DNA of 64,000 nt from Apostichopus japonicus (taxonomy: Eukaryota > Echinodermata > Holothuroidea > Aspidochirotida > Stichopodidae): contig NC_092567.1 in assembly GCF_037975245.1 (NCBI RefSeq), positions 26,084,376 to 26,148,375 of the forward strand. Reading direction: 5' to 3'. Below, one piece after another: positions 52,601 through 64,000 of this stretch (its first letter is position 1; every line of letters starts with the position of its first letter). Below the pieces are notes generated by a model. It was not told where the DNA came from, did not search any database, and worked only from the letters and a program-made list of their open reading frames with translations. Made by a program: the position numbers and the translations under genes.

Positions 52601-55600
52601 TTAATTTGGTACTGTACCATGGTTTTAATGATATAGAAACATTGTGGGAACCTTACTTTCGAAGCTATTTTACATAACAGCCTATTCCTGGCACAGGCTG
52701 TAGTTTTGACCAGTATGACATGGAAAGTATTAGAAACTCTGACAGACAAGCTCAAAGTTTGTCGTAATATCTTCCTTGGGAACAGTTTATTTAGTTTGAG
52801 GTTTGTATGACATTTACACCGAGCCAGATATATTCTAGCTCGGTCTCCTTTATCATTCTGGATCTCTTAATATTTTGTGAATCTTGTCTATGGGATGTTG
52901 TTGAGGTACTCATTCATGTGCAGTCCGAACCATTGACAACATCTACCACAAGAGTGGACTGCAAATACCTACGGGCAGAAAATAAATATGATGTGCAATA
53001 AAGCTACAGTACCTTGGTTTCTTCGTAGGCTTAAAGGGTTATTCTGGTCACTGAAGTTGAACATTGTTTAGGTTGAAATTTGGACAAGATAGTAACTAAG
53101 GGAAGATGGATCACATTTTATGCCAAGTCTGCAAAATCCATTTAATTTAACCAGGGCTGGAAAACCTTGCGAACCTGCCGAACCAGGTTCGCGGGAAATC
53201 CGCGATGCTCGCGGAAAATCCAGCCTGGCTGGAGAAAAAAAAAAATCGGGGAAAAAAAACGAAAAAAGAAAACGGGACGAACCTTAAAAAAAAAACATGA
53301 AAGAGCAAAAAAGTACATCTGTAAAAACAATAAGGAAAATTTCAGAAGAAAAGTTTCAGAAACAAAAGAAAAATGTCCAGAGAGCGTGCTCGCAATTTTA
53401 GTCACAATAGCCTATAACGAGTAATGATGTGTCCCCAACCCACTCACAAAGGGAAATGTCACACGGACACACACGACCCAGCGCGGGAAGGTTGCTGTAA
53501 TAAATCAGCCTCGCGGGAAATGTTTTGAACAATATTGCCATTCCACATTTGTTATACTCATATTGTATGTTAGTTAGTCAACGTTTTCTTTCATATGAAT
53601 TTGACTTCAATTCAGTGTTCCCTCTAAGGTGCAGGATTCCCTTCAACTGACTCAGTAATCCCGCAAAGAAAACATTTGTCTGCTGGAAATCCCCGCATCG
53701 TTTTCTTGCATTCGCGATAAGTTTATACTCAATGCACATCGTATTCACTTGACTGTAAAAAAACTCCGAAAATCAGTAGAGAAATTACCAATTGTGTACG
53801 AAAAGTAAGTTGGTACACCTTTCAAATTTTACGAAAGATCCAGCAAAACACTTTCGAAAAATTCACGCGAAACTGGCATATCGTGCTAAATGCAACTAAT
53901 GTCATGTAAACAAGGCTCTAGTACACCCATTTATGAATAAACCGTAAGACCACATCTGGTGTTAAGCGGGGGGAAAAGAAAGTATTTTCTAGAATTTCAA
54001 AAAATACGGAAAAAATAATATCCTACCATAGTTAAGTGCATAGCAAATAGCCTAACCACCTCGTCGGTTATGGATCTCACGTAACTACAAAAACACAACT
54101 AATTGTATTTTGCGAACTTGACATTTTCTACAAGAACATGGAAATAATATTAAGCATTTAGTTAATCATGCCAAGTGGCCTAAAACATATTTTATTACAA
54201 GGTTTTACTTTCATAAAGATGGCCATAGCTAGTGGGGCCTCGATGTGCTGCGTGTATCATGGGGAATACGCCATGAAACGTTTCTTGGAAACGTGCCAAA
54301 AATGTTAACAAACAGGTGTAAGACAGGGGATGGGCGCGCAGTTGTTTGGTAAGGTACAGTACCTGGGAAAATTCGCAGCACATGTACAGTAAGTAGCCTA
54401 CCGTAGTATATAAGTAGGGACCGTACTGCAGTTTTAAACTGATGTACGTATAGTGTGCGCGGGGCTTTGCCGAACGTTGTTTGTTTCATAATATCGGAAG
54501 TTCTGTAAGTTAAACTTTTTAAAGATTGTAAGGCAGATTAAATCTTTTTTCATTTTATAACATAATATAGCTACTCTAACTTGTCATTTTCAAATTTTCA
54601 TCAGCTTCGTGACAATTTAAATTCAAAAAGTTGTCAGTATTTTGCATCCTCAACTGCGAGTTTTTTATCGCCAGACACGCAAAAATACCAACATTTTCCG
54701 GGGTCTTTTCCCCCTCAACCCCACAAGGGGTTCCACCCCTTGACCCTACCAGGCCCCTAGGGCGGGCCCCTGGACCCCACGCCTTTATGCTCGCACGCTA
54801 CGCATGCTCGGCGTGTTCGCTACGCGAACACCGGCGGGAAATCGGAAGTGTGTTCGCGGGAAATTGAACAAGGTTTTCCAACACTGAATTTAACCCACCA
54901 AAATTGGGAATTTGATTGATGTGGCTTGCAAAAAATGATGATCTTTTCCATTTCTACTTGCAGGGTGCGTCGTTATTGCTATGGCAGGAAACTTTAGAGC
55001 AGCCATTTTTGGAATTGTGAGTGAAAACCAGTGGTCAGCTGGTTATCAGTTCTTTGCTTTGATTGGCTAACATGGCAGCCGTGGTGCTAACATGGCAGCC
55101 CATGGTGTTAACATGGCAGCCCATGGTGCTATCATGGCAGCCCATGGTGCTAACATGGCAGCCCATGGTGCTAACATGGCAGCTCATGGTGCTAACATGG
55201 CAGCCCATGGTGCTAACATGGCAGCCCGTGGTGCTAACATGGCAGCCTGTGGTGCTAACATGGCAGCCTGTGGTGCTAAAATGGCAGCCATCGTGTTAAC
55301 ATGGCACCCCATGGTGCTAACATGGCAGCCCATGGTGCTAACATGGCAGCCCGTGGTGCTAACATGGCAGCCCATGGTGCTAACATGGCGGCCCATGGTG
55401 CATTGTATCTTTATAATTTAAACCTGTGACTATATCATTAACAAGTGTTCAAATAGCATCGGTATGATGATACTCCCTTTTAATACACGAACTGGCAATT
55501 ATCTCCATGTACTATAGGTAGGCCAATAGCTTTGGTAATAAATGGTAACAAGGTCTTTTGCATGCAATTAAATCCAATACTAGCTAGATCAATCGGTCTG

Positions 55601-58600
55601 TAGTTATGTGCAGTAATGGGGTTAAAATCCTTGGGTATGGTTATTGCATGCTTCCAGTGAACTTAATTAAACCTTTGGGGTCATGCACTCATTCGTGACC
55701 AGAAAGTAAAATGGCTTCCGTACATTTCCACCCCTGGTGATCTACATATATATTTCTCTGAAAAACTACATTCATCATCGTCTAATTCTTTTGAAACTTT
55801 TCACTTATCTATTATTTCTTAGGTAGTTGTTGGAGCCGGCAATGCATTTGGCGAGAAGTAAGTCTAAATCTATCATGTTCATTACATTAGTAAATGACAA
55901 ACCAGCTTTGGTGAGATACTTATGGAAACTAGCAACATCTTGTCAACAAGAGGGTGCCTCCCACCAGAATACTCCCAGAATTCTAGGGAAAATCAATTTA
56001 GACAACTATGTTTCTGTGAGGTAAATTTTCTTGACAAAAAAATCATGATATGGGGGAAAAATTATAGATCCTGGGTGACCATTTTTGGTCTATCTAGAAT
56101 ATCTGGAATTGGGAACATTAAAGATGACCTTAATTATATGTGTCCAACCTGACAAAATATCTTTCCACTTCAATATATTCCTCAGCTGAATGGTTTCATC
56201 TAAGGTGCTAGCATCAGAAGCCTACCCATAACCTCTCCCAGATTATTTGGTCCATACTAGATTCGTTACTGAACAAAGCCTAATCTCATAATAGCACATT
56301 GACCAAGTACCCTCAATTTAATGAAGAGGGGGCACTTTACAAACTTCCTGCCCAAAATGGTACCCTTAAGTGTCATAATGCCAATAACATCGATGAACAC
56401 TTTAGAGATATCGTTGTTTTTTTTTTACTATTTAAATCTCTAGCATTGCCTTAGGATATCTCTCAGGACAGGGATTTGATGATGATCTTGTCAATGCCTG
56501 GGCCAGCGGGACTGGTCTAGCTGGACTTCTTGGAGCTTGCATATACGTTCTTGCAGGTATTGTTATCTAGTTTAGTAAGGTTTGGTTCATTTCTTTTGTT
56601 TAAGATAGTTTAGAACTAAAGAGAGGGTCAGAAGGGAAGGATAAAATCTTTCTTATTTTGGCCCTTCATGGCTACCACACATGATCTCCTACTCCATATC
56701 ATTATTGTACATTATATATACCAGTGAGTGCAGCTATCTGGATAATGTTCTCAGGAGCTGTGTACAGCAGCCCTCCCTCCTACTCCATATCATTATTGTA
56801 CATTATATTTACCAGTGAGTGCAGCTATCTGGTTAATGTCTTCTACTCCCATATCTGCCATTTCTGTTTCTATCAGTTGTTCAATTTCTCATTTTTTACA
56901 GGATGTATCTTTTTTGAAAATGATGGCAATGTTGATGAGATGCAGTACTTAAATGAGTGAGTAAAGACTTGCTTCCAATTCAAACCGTGTTTAATAATCA
57001 CATTTGGGGGGTGTTCTACCCTTTTCATGTCATATGGTTTCACAGAACACTTCCTTTCACAACTATGCATGCTGTATATTTAACTTTCATAAACTATATG
57101 TACATAATGCAAACGGTTGTGGAATAACAAATAAATGAAATGAATTATGTAACTGAAAATCTTCAGATTCTTCTATGCCAAAACATTTGGTGCGGCAAAT
57201 TGTTTGACTTGAAAAACCAAAAAGACTGGAAGAGAAAGTTGAGAAGAGAGGTAGATATTTTGCGAATCCTCCGAACGACTACTATGCTCAAAGATTAACA
57301 TTTGTTCAGAGAAATAAAAACTATTTGTAAACTTCATCTAAATCTTTTAGATCACTGTTTAATTTTTCTTCTCTTGTTGTTTTATATTTTACCTGTAAAT
57401 CTGCCCTATTCTGTACTTTTATGTCTCATTTGTTTTGTATCAATTTTTTTTTTATATTAACAATCTATTTTCTTTGTCTCTGTTCCTACAGGTGGGCTTT
57501 CTTAATAATCACACCGACAGTTTTTATATATCTCTTATCATTCATGAAAATCATCATTCCACCGTCAGATGAAGTGATCAGGTCCAACGGCATACAACAC
57601 TCGATCGCAAACAGGACCTCAACGACGACCTACCCAGGGCTGCAGACAGACGACGACGAGACCAATCCTTTACTAGCAGAGAGTACCGAAACAACAGGTT
57701 TGTTACTTCAAGTCATGTCCTGGTTCACTTAAGAGTGAACATGATTCCAGTTGATAAATATCAACCGGGCATTGAAGACATTCAGAGTGTAAGGTTTGGA
57801 AGGAGGTGAAAGTGGGCCTTGACCCTGAACTGGGTCAGTGGAGTTGCAGTGCCAAAACGTTACCAGTTTTTGTGAGCTTGGTAGGTTGCAGATTTGGATG
57901 GAAGCTGATCTGGTTCTATGTAACAAAATGCCATGCTGGTTGGTCATACACCGACTGCAAATATGAACATAGCAGCTTTTGTACACAGAAGCTTTAGAAG
58001 TTTTGATATTTGAATACAAATAATTTGATAAACTTCAAAAAGTGCAAAATGTTATTATCTTTATTACTTTCCAGAATTTGCTATCAATATGCAGGCAATT
58101 TGCAATAACATCTTCAAATCATTGAATTATGGACATGTTATTGTTTTTAAAAATCCATGTGATATAGGTCTGTGGAATATTTCATTTGTTTGATAGAATC
58201 AGAAGACCTCTCCGTCCTACTCAGATCCAGAAACTATGGTCTCTGGGGGAAAAGAATTGGTGCTGCATTGTGTGTAGTCCTTCCTCTTGCCATTAATGTG
58301 AGTACATTACTTACTTTGAATGTAAAATTTCACTTTTCAAGTATGATCACAACTCCACAGTTTCCTAGTAAATGTGGACTTTCTCGCTCAGATGCTAGTA
58401 ATTCAACTGTTTACAATGATTAATATAGTTTGTTGCGTAATGGCATTATTTCTCACAAAAGAAGTGAATACCTCAGCATGTGCAAAGTGGAATGGTAGAC
58501 ATTTTAATTATATTATTTAAGACATTATACATACGTTTGTTAGTTCGTTTGCTGGTTCGTTCGTTCATTTGTTTTGTCACTTGTAGAGTTGAAGATTAAG

Positions 58601-61600
58601 TATGAAAGTACATGTAATATGTAAAAGTGAAAGGAAGTAAACTTAACACCCTTGAGGGTTTACCGAGTAGAATACTACCTTGATTTTAACAAGTAGAATT
58701 GTTCAACCACTTGCTTTTATTAAACAAGTGGCTGAAATGTTTCAAACCTCATGCCGGAAAATTGCCAGCAATTCATCACAATAATTGAATGTACTGGTGG
58801 TTTTTAAAAGTTTCCTTAGTATTGTTGGTCTTCGTGCCCATTACAGTTAGTGTTTCATCTTTATGTACCATAATGAATATTCATTAAAAAATGGTTTAAA
58901 TTATACCAAGCATATCCACAATCCCTATTACTTACATTTGCTTTGAGTTTGTTATTTTTCTTTTGACAGCTGGGACTCTCCACATTCTTTGCTTTTGTTT
59001 CAAGAGTGGCTGCATCCAAGGCTCTCACCCCAGATCAATACAATAAAAATTGTCCTGAAGTATTTGCAGCTCTTCAGCTCTGTTACCAGGTTACTGGCTT
59101 TTAATTTCTTCTGCTTACAAATGTAAAAATTGAACTGAATTTCTAACCTCTAAAGCTGACATCACAATCTGAGATAAATCTTCTACAATACCATTGGCTA
59201 AAATTAACGGGAAGATACTTGCTGTATATTTACCTTTGTAGACTGCCAAAGGGATATTCTGATGGCTATAGTTGATAGCTTTACAAAACTGCTGAAAATG
59301 TTTTTTTTTTTGTTTTGTTAAATTGTTAATGTTTTTCACTCCATCTTTTTTTAGTAGCTGGGTGCAATGGCCAGATAATGTAGTATGCCACATCTTTCCA
59401 CACAGAGAAAGATTCTAAATTCCTCTCATTTATTTCACTCTGTTGTATGAATACCAAAGCTGATACTTATAAGTCAAACAAGCTATTAAACAATCTCTGT
59501 TTGTATGAAATATATCTCGTTTGTTCTTAGTTTCTTTATTATATCTTTTTCTGATCTTTTTTTTTCCCTATTTTTTTTATCAAGGCTGGATTATTTGTGT
59601 CTCAATCATCTTTACAACTTGTGAAGTTTAAGTATCCTTACCATCTGACTGCCTTACAATTCCTCATCACCGTAGTGTGGATCACAAATGAACCGGTGAG
59701 TCTTACTTGAAATAAAGCAATTATTGTTTTAACAGAGAAACGCAATGCTATGGACGGAGGATGAATATAAACCAGCACTGTAACTGTGTGGTCGTTATGT
59801 GATAATGTAGCTAGTGAATATGTTTGACATTTTATTATAAAGCCACTGCTATTTATGGTGAATGAAGTTGTGAGTACCCAATCCATGCAAACCTTTTACT
59901 ATCTATGCTAAATGAGGTAGTGAGTACTCCATCTTCTTTTGGCTGCGGAGTCCAGCGTCTTATTCCATCTTGTTCTGACCTCATCAATATGTATTTTCGA
60001 TCAGGACTGTTAATCTTTCTCTAAACTTAGTGCTACTTGTGGTGAAAATAAATCTACGAATCCACATTGGTTGATGAGCCCCTGATGTTTTGTGTCTAAG
60101 GTATAAGTCTTAAAAGAAAAGAAACCATCAAGTGTTACCAATTCGGTTTAATAACTAACACCATATCATTTAATTTATTTCTATCTTCATCATCATTTTA
60201 AATGTAAATGGTTCATTCAAGAGGTTCATTAGGGGTGAAACTTGAATTTTTTAATTGTGGCCAATTTCCATTTTTTTCTCTCTTTATTTTGGATTTCTTT
60301 AGCTGAAGTTTCTTCCAGTCTATATGCTTCCAGCACTGATGATTGTGGTTGGCCTTCTGAATGGTACAGTGTATGTCAATACATTTTATTTGATTCAAAC
60401 CAAAGAAATATTTGGCCCTCCAAACGACCGAGAACTCTGCACCAATATAGCAGCTATATTTATCAACATAGGTGAGTCTTCTGACTATACGAAACTGATG
60501 TTTTTAGGTTTAAATAAAAGTGATTTAAGAATCAAAAAGAAAACAATACAAGCCAAGAACTCAGGACTAAAGATGCAAGATCCTAAAGACAACAGGTGGG
60601 CATTGCCAGCGGGCCTGAGAAAATATTCTCTGGGCCCCTAAGAAGGTATTTGGAAACCTTTTCATATGAGCTGCAGAACCTTATGACAGGAAATAACATG
60701 ATATATGTATACCTTTGGGAATGTAGTGGCTTAAGGCCCGGTCACACTATACCGATTTTTTATCGGAATACTATCCGATTTTCCCGGAGGAATCGAAAAT
60801 GCCAGTTTTTCGTTCGGGTCTTCTAGCCACAGTGATAAAGGACCTGATTTGCTATCTGTTGAGCCATTCCGATGTGGAATAGCCCTCTCCTAACTTTTGA
60901 TATTGAATATTGGATAGCTATCCGATTTCTCTTACGATTTTTAACGTTTTTCGATGTGACGTCACTTCAGAATGTAGTCCGTTCCAGAACCCCTCAGATT
61001 TGGAGTAGGTATTCGAATATTCCACTGCGTTCATTACATTCACTACCACAAACCTCACTCTTCGGCCTAAAATCGGAAAAATAGGACCGTATTCCGATAA
61101 AATATCGCTGCAGTGTGACCGGGCCTTTAGTGCCCACTTGTGATTGGATACTTCAACGTAACAGATAGACCCTTCCTTTGTAGAATTTTCTTGACCATAT
61201 GATGCAACATTTCCATCTCACAGGAGTAGGTACATCCATAAGGGTTGTGGCCCACTAATAAAATATAACATTTCACTCTGGCAGGTTATAATCCCCCCTC
61301 CCCACCCCCTGCTGGAGACCATTTGTGATTGTTATGTTGTGAGTCTCTATGTTGAGAGTCAAGTACCTTTTGTATGGAATGCCAAAAAGGACAAAAGCTG
61401 ATGATAATGAGATAACAGTAAATGAATGATAATATAAAAGTAAACGAATGATAATATAACAGTAAATGATGATAATATAACAGTAAATGATGATAATATA
61501 ACAGAAAATGATGATAATATAACAGTAAATGATGATAATATAACAGTAAATGATGATAATATAACAGTAAATGATGATAATATAACAGTAAATGATGATA

Positions 61601-62457
61601 ATATAACAGTAAATGATGATAATATAACAGTAAATGATGATAATATAAAAGTAAATGAATGATAATATAACAGTAAATGATGATAATATAACAGTAAATG
61701 ATGATAATATAACAGTAAATGATGATAATATAAAAGTAAATGAATGATAATATAACAGTAAATGATGAAAATATAAATGTAAATGATGATAATATAACAG
61801 TAAATGAATGATAATATAACAGTAAATGATGAAAATATAAAAGTAAATGATGATAATATAAAAGTAAATGAATGATAATATAACAGTAAATGATGATAAT
61901 ATAAAAGTGTTTGCCTCTACTTTCTAAGAGATGAGCTAGATAGATTTATTCTACTGATTTTCAACTTTCAGTTGTTTATAAATCAGATTGGTGGAGATAG
62001 TTCGAATATCCCTTCATGACGATAAACTGCTTTTTTCAAATTCATTCTGTGCTCTTGCACCAATCAGTTTGCTTTAGTCAACAGTTTAGTAAACTATACC
62101 ATTTTATTTAACTTATTTCCTTATGTTGCTCCAGCACAAATAAACATTTACTGGCACTATACTATACATAGGAACTCAGTAACTGAAGTAATCGTGGGCC
62201 TGTAGCAGCTAATCAGCAAATAACTCCCTAATGCAGGAACTTAGCAATAAGAATTGAATGACTATGAACCATTATTTTGTCATTTTTTAAACCCATAAAT
62301 ATCCTTGTGTACCTTAGGATGTTACTCCCACTCCACCCATTCTCCTCTCACTTCTTTAGTAATTCTCATATTTTATTCTTTCCGTTATTCTTCAGGTATA
62401 TCTTGCTGCTGTATCCTTCAAACAGTTCTAGACAACACGGCATTTATGCCATTTTGA
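49667..62457 (+). CDS. CLN3: CLN3 (battenin)-like lysosomal membrane protein
   Basis: Fourteen coding exons: 49667-49714, 50424-50503, 51826-51893, 52059-52133, 54964-55016, 55823-55857, 56444-56556, 56902-56956, 57492-57697, 58197-58297, 58970-59089, 59585-59695, 60303-60471, 62396-62457; all phases close, about 431 residues (human CLN3 438). The N-end MPGSSVDHSLYFARNW leads to VGFFLLGVTNTLPYAMVTTA, matching the CLN3 start of TM1. Further family blocks are SGTGLAGLLGA, LCYQAGLFVSQSSLQLVKF and NGTVYVNTFYLI. The central loop has NRT and two acidic dileucine-type signals, DETNPLL and EDLSVLL, where human CLN3 has its lysosomal sorting motif. CLN3 is a multi-pass protein of late endosomes and lysosomes needed for glycerophosphodiester clearance. 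The last exon (ISCCCILQTVLDNTAFMPF) lacks the human C-terminal CAAX-type motif. TM1 is rather divergent, so it could be a CLN3-like paralogue. Confidence 0.92.
53152..54886. mobile_element. Non-autonomous hAT-like transposon, 1735 bp, perfect 8-bp target duplication
   Basis: Left end CAGGGCTGGAAAACCTTG and right end, reversed, CAGTGTTGGAAAACCTTG are 18-bp inverted repeats with two to three mismatches. AATTTAAC lies at 53144-53151 and 54887-54894, exact copies. The subterminal repeats include TTCGCGGGAAAT in both ends. No transposase frame was recognised. It sits in CLN3-like intron 4. Confidence 0.92.
55062..55400 (+). repeat. 21-bp minisatellite (GCTAACATGGCAGCCCATG)
   Basis: About 16 units starting 45 bp after the donor of CLN3-like exon 5. 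Because 21 is a multiple of three, several frames on both strands stay open. Confidence 0.93.
55858..60302 (+). other. Other CLN3-like introns (interrupted by exons)
   Basis: Introns of roughly 300-700 bp, AT-rich, with T runs before acceptors. Nothing further was recognised apart from the direct duplication at 56690-56842. Confidence 0.55.
56690..56842 (+). repeat. Direct duplication of about 90 bp period
   Basis: CTACTCCATATCATTATTGT ... CCAGTGAGTGCAGCTATCTG occurs at 56689-56745 and 56779-56834, in CLN3-like intron 7. Confidence 0.8.
60735..61125. mobile_element. MITE with GGCCCGGTCACAC ends
   Basis: 391 bp with inverted ends GGCCCGGTCACACT / AGTGTGACCGGGCC; similarity continues inward (TTTTATCGGAATAC on both sides). 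Flanks are TTAA on the left and TTTA on the right, a possible TTAA duplication. It lies in the last CLN3-like intron. Confidence 0.8.
61405..61910 (+). repeat. 21-bp tandem array (ACAGTAAATGATGATAATAT)
   Basis: About 24 units, some with an extra four bases (AATGAATGATAAT). Last CLN3-like intron. Confidence 0.93.
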
Positions 62458-63000
62458 CCTCAACATTCAGCAGAAAGGCAGCACAAACATACTCAATTTA
62501 TCGGCCATTTCATCTAGGTGGTCAACTTAATTTGTAACAGGTGTTTTCCTTGTTGCTACGACCTGCTTGCTGTTTGAGGGTCTCTTTATATATGCTTTTT
62601 ACAAGTGGAGGATTGGCCTTTGTTTCAGCTTTAAAGATTTGGTTGCCCAAGGGTGTATGAATATGGTGAAATCTTGTCTTTGTTTACTTTGCTACATCGC
62701 TTTATAAAAGTAGAAAATTTGTCTATTTTTGAGATGTTAACCTTATTTTTACTTCTTTTAATCAAGTCTTAACCAGAATTTTAATACAGAGAACAGTATT
62801 TTAAACTTCCAGATCATAATTTGTTTTATAGAAACACTAAGACAACATAGTAGCTATGCTTTATACAAATTATCTAAAATTCCCTGACGATTTTGTCATG
62901 AAATATTCATTAGGTCATGAATATTCATGCTGATCAATTTACAGTAACCAGAGAGTGTTGGTAAGTGATCATTCATAGTCTTATTAAAATAAATTTGTTT
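62458..63000 (+). other. Probable 3' UTR of the CLN3-like gene
   Basis: Follows the TGA stop at 62455-62457. The first AATAAA is at 62988-62993; another near 63560 would give a longer form. Confidence 0.5.
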
Positions 63001-64000
63001 GAAAAAGAGCACAGAAAAATGTTTTGTTAGATAAAAACAGGATTTTGACTTGATTTGCCCAGTCAGGTTCCCATGATTACATTGTTCCTATAGTTTCCAT
63101 GGTAACCAATGGCAAGGATGTTCGACATAACTTGCAGCTATATAGAATCATAAAACTCTGTTGTTCTCTTTTTGGTTAATTAAAATCTGTTGACAGTTTA
63201 CATGTTATGTTTTAATTTTCATCACAGCACTTCTATTCTGGTAATGGGGAACATTGAATCTTGGAAAGACAAATGAATTTTAACAAGTCTTAATCAATTA
63301 TTTCTGGGAGGTTTCCATATTAGGTGTCTGACAAACTTACTTACAGTACGTGAACCAACCATAATCAGAACAAAAAGATAGAATCTCACTTACATCAATT
63401 GAAACCAGTACTTTCAAAGAGTAAAATCTATTTAAGAAAGATAATTCATTGCTGGTCACAACTATATATGTTTATATATAGACAGAGATATAGAGATATA
63501 TATATATATAGATATTAAAAACAAATTACAATGTTAAGTGATGTTTATTTTTTTCTTAATAAACTGAAATAACTGTAAAGGCGAGGCTTAAGGACAAATG
63601 AACAGTTTTCAAGAGGAGCAACACCTCTGTTGTGCCTTTTTATTTAATTTGTTTTAGAATTACTTTTTCTATTACTGATTCTTTTGTTTTAAAACCTCTT
63701 GACCATAAGTGCATCTTATGGTGCATATATATACATCAGTGTATGTCGTATACTTCTCTTATATGACTGATATGACTGGTATTTTACTTCCTTTTAGGCC
63801 TGTATCCAAGTCAAAGAGTTTGTGTGAGTTTGAAATCTCGGAGCTTATTATTCTTTAAGTAATTTGCATTGCATAATGTGATCCAGAGATTTCTGGAACC
63901 AATACAACCAAGGTTATGGAGACGAGGTGAGAGAGATAGTAAGGGGGGGGGGGGAGGGTGGAAGGGGTGGTGGATAGGAGAAGGAGACAGGGGGTTTGAT
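63001..64000. other. Right end of window, intergenic
   Basis: AT-rich, with a short (AT)n/(GATA)-like patch at 63470-63520 and a G-rich tract beginning near 63940. No exon was recognised. Confidence 0.55.

Noticed and set aside
53167-53424. Lys-rich open frames inside the hAT-like element
   Set aside because: Short, A-rich, and without transposase motifs.
55063-55421. Repeat proteins GANMAAH and VLTWQPM
   Set aside because: 21-bp minisatellite read in frame; it lies in an intron past a good splice donor.

Overview
The window is animal (metazoan) genomic DNA. It is AT-rich, its genes are split into many short exons with GT/AG borders, and introns and intergenic DNA are full of microsatellites, minisatellites, MITE-like transposons and a tRNA-derived SINE. 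Gene content and repeat style suggest a marine invertebrate deuterostome, most likely an echinoderm such as a sea cucumber. The species cannot be fixed from the sequence alone.

Five protein genes were reconstructed exon by exon, and every internal exon border was checked for reading phase. (1) Minus strand, 293-10927, running off the left edge: a nucleobindin (NUCB1/NUCB2 family), with signal peptide, nesfatin-like region, basic coiled coil and first EF hand. Two homologous exons (4807-4913 and 4066-4166) can only be used one at a time. (2) Plus strand, 14997-26181: a complete SCYL2 (CVAK104) pseudokinase of 13 coding exons and about 936 residues. (3) Minus strand, 32667-39069: tetraspanin B, 8 coding exons, about 289 residues. 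(4) Minus strand, 42399-47050: tetraspanin A, 7 coding exons, about 358 residues; A and B are tandem paralogues. (5) Plus strand, 49667-62457: a CLN3 (battenin)-like lysosomal membrane protein, 14 coding exons, about 431 residues.

Layout: 1-11.6 kb nucleobindin; 11.6-14.9 kb intergenic, with a long AT/ATT microsatellite, an element whose head is nearly identical to the 5' end of U2 snRNA, and a hAT-like MITE; 15-27 kb SCYL2 with large intronic tandem arrays; 27-32.5 kb intergenic, with a SINE carrying a clear target duplication, a higher-order tandem repeat and a second hAT-like MITE; 32.6-47 kb the two tetraspanins; 47-49.7 kb intergenic, with a short-unit tandem array split by a transposon; 49.7-63 kb the CLN3-like gene, whose introns hold a 1.7-kb hAT-like element, a 21-bp minisatellite, a TTAA-type MITE and a second 21-bp array.

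The genes are housekeeping membrane-traffic genes (Golgi/ER calcium binding, clathrin and endosome traffic, tetraspanin webs, lysosome), but nothing shows that they act as a unit. The most interesting signals are the frame-enforced mutually exclusive exons of nucleobindin, the U2-snRNA-headed repeat, three full-length copies of a 360-bp TTAA-flanked MITE, and several perfect inverted repeats. No bacterial-type system, CRISPR array or viral gene was seen.
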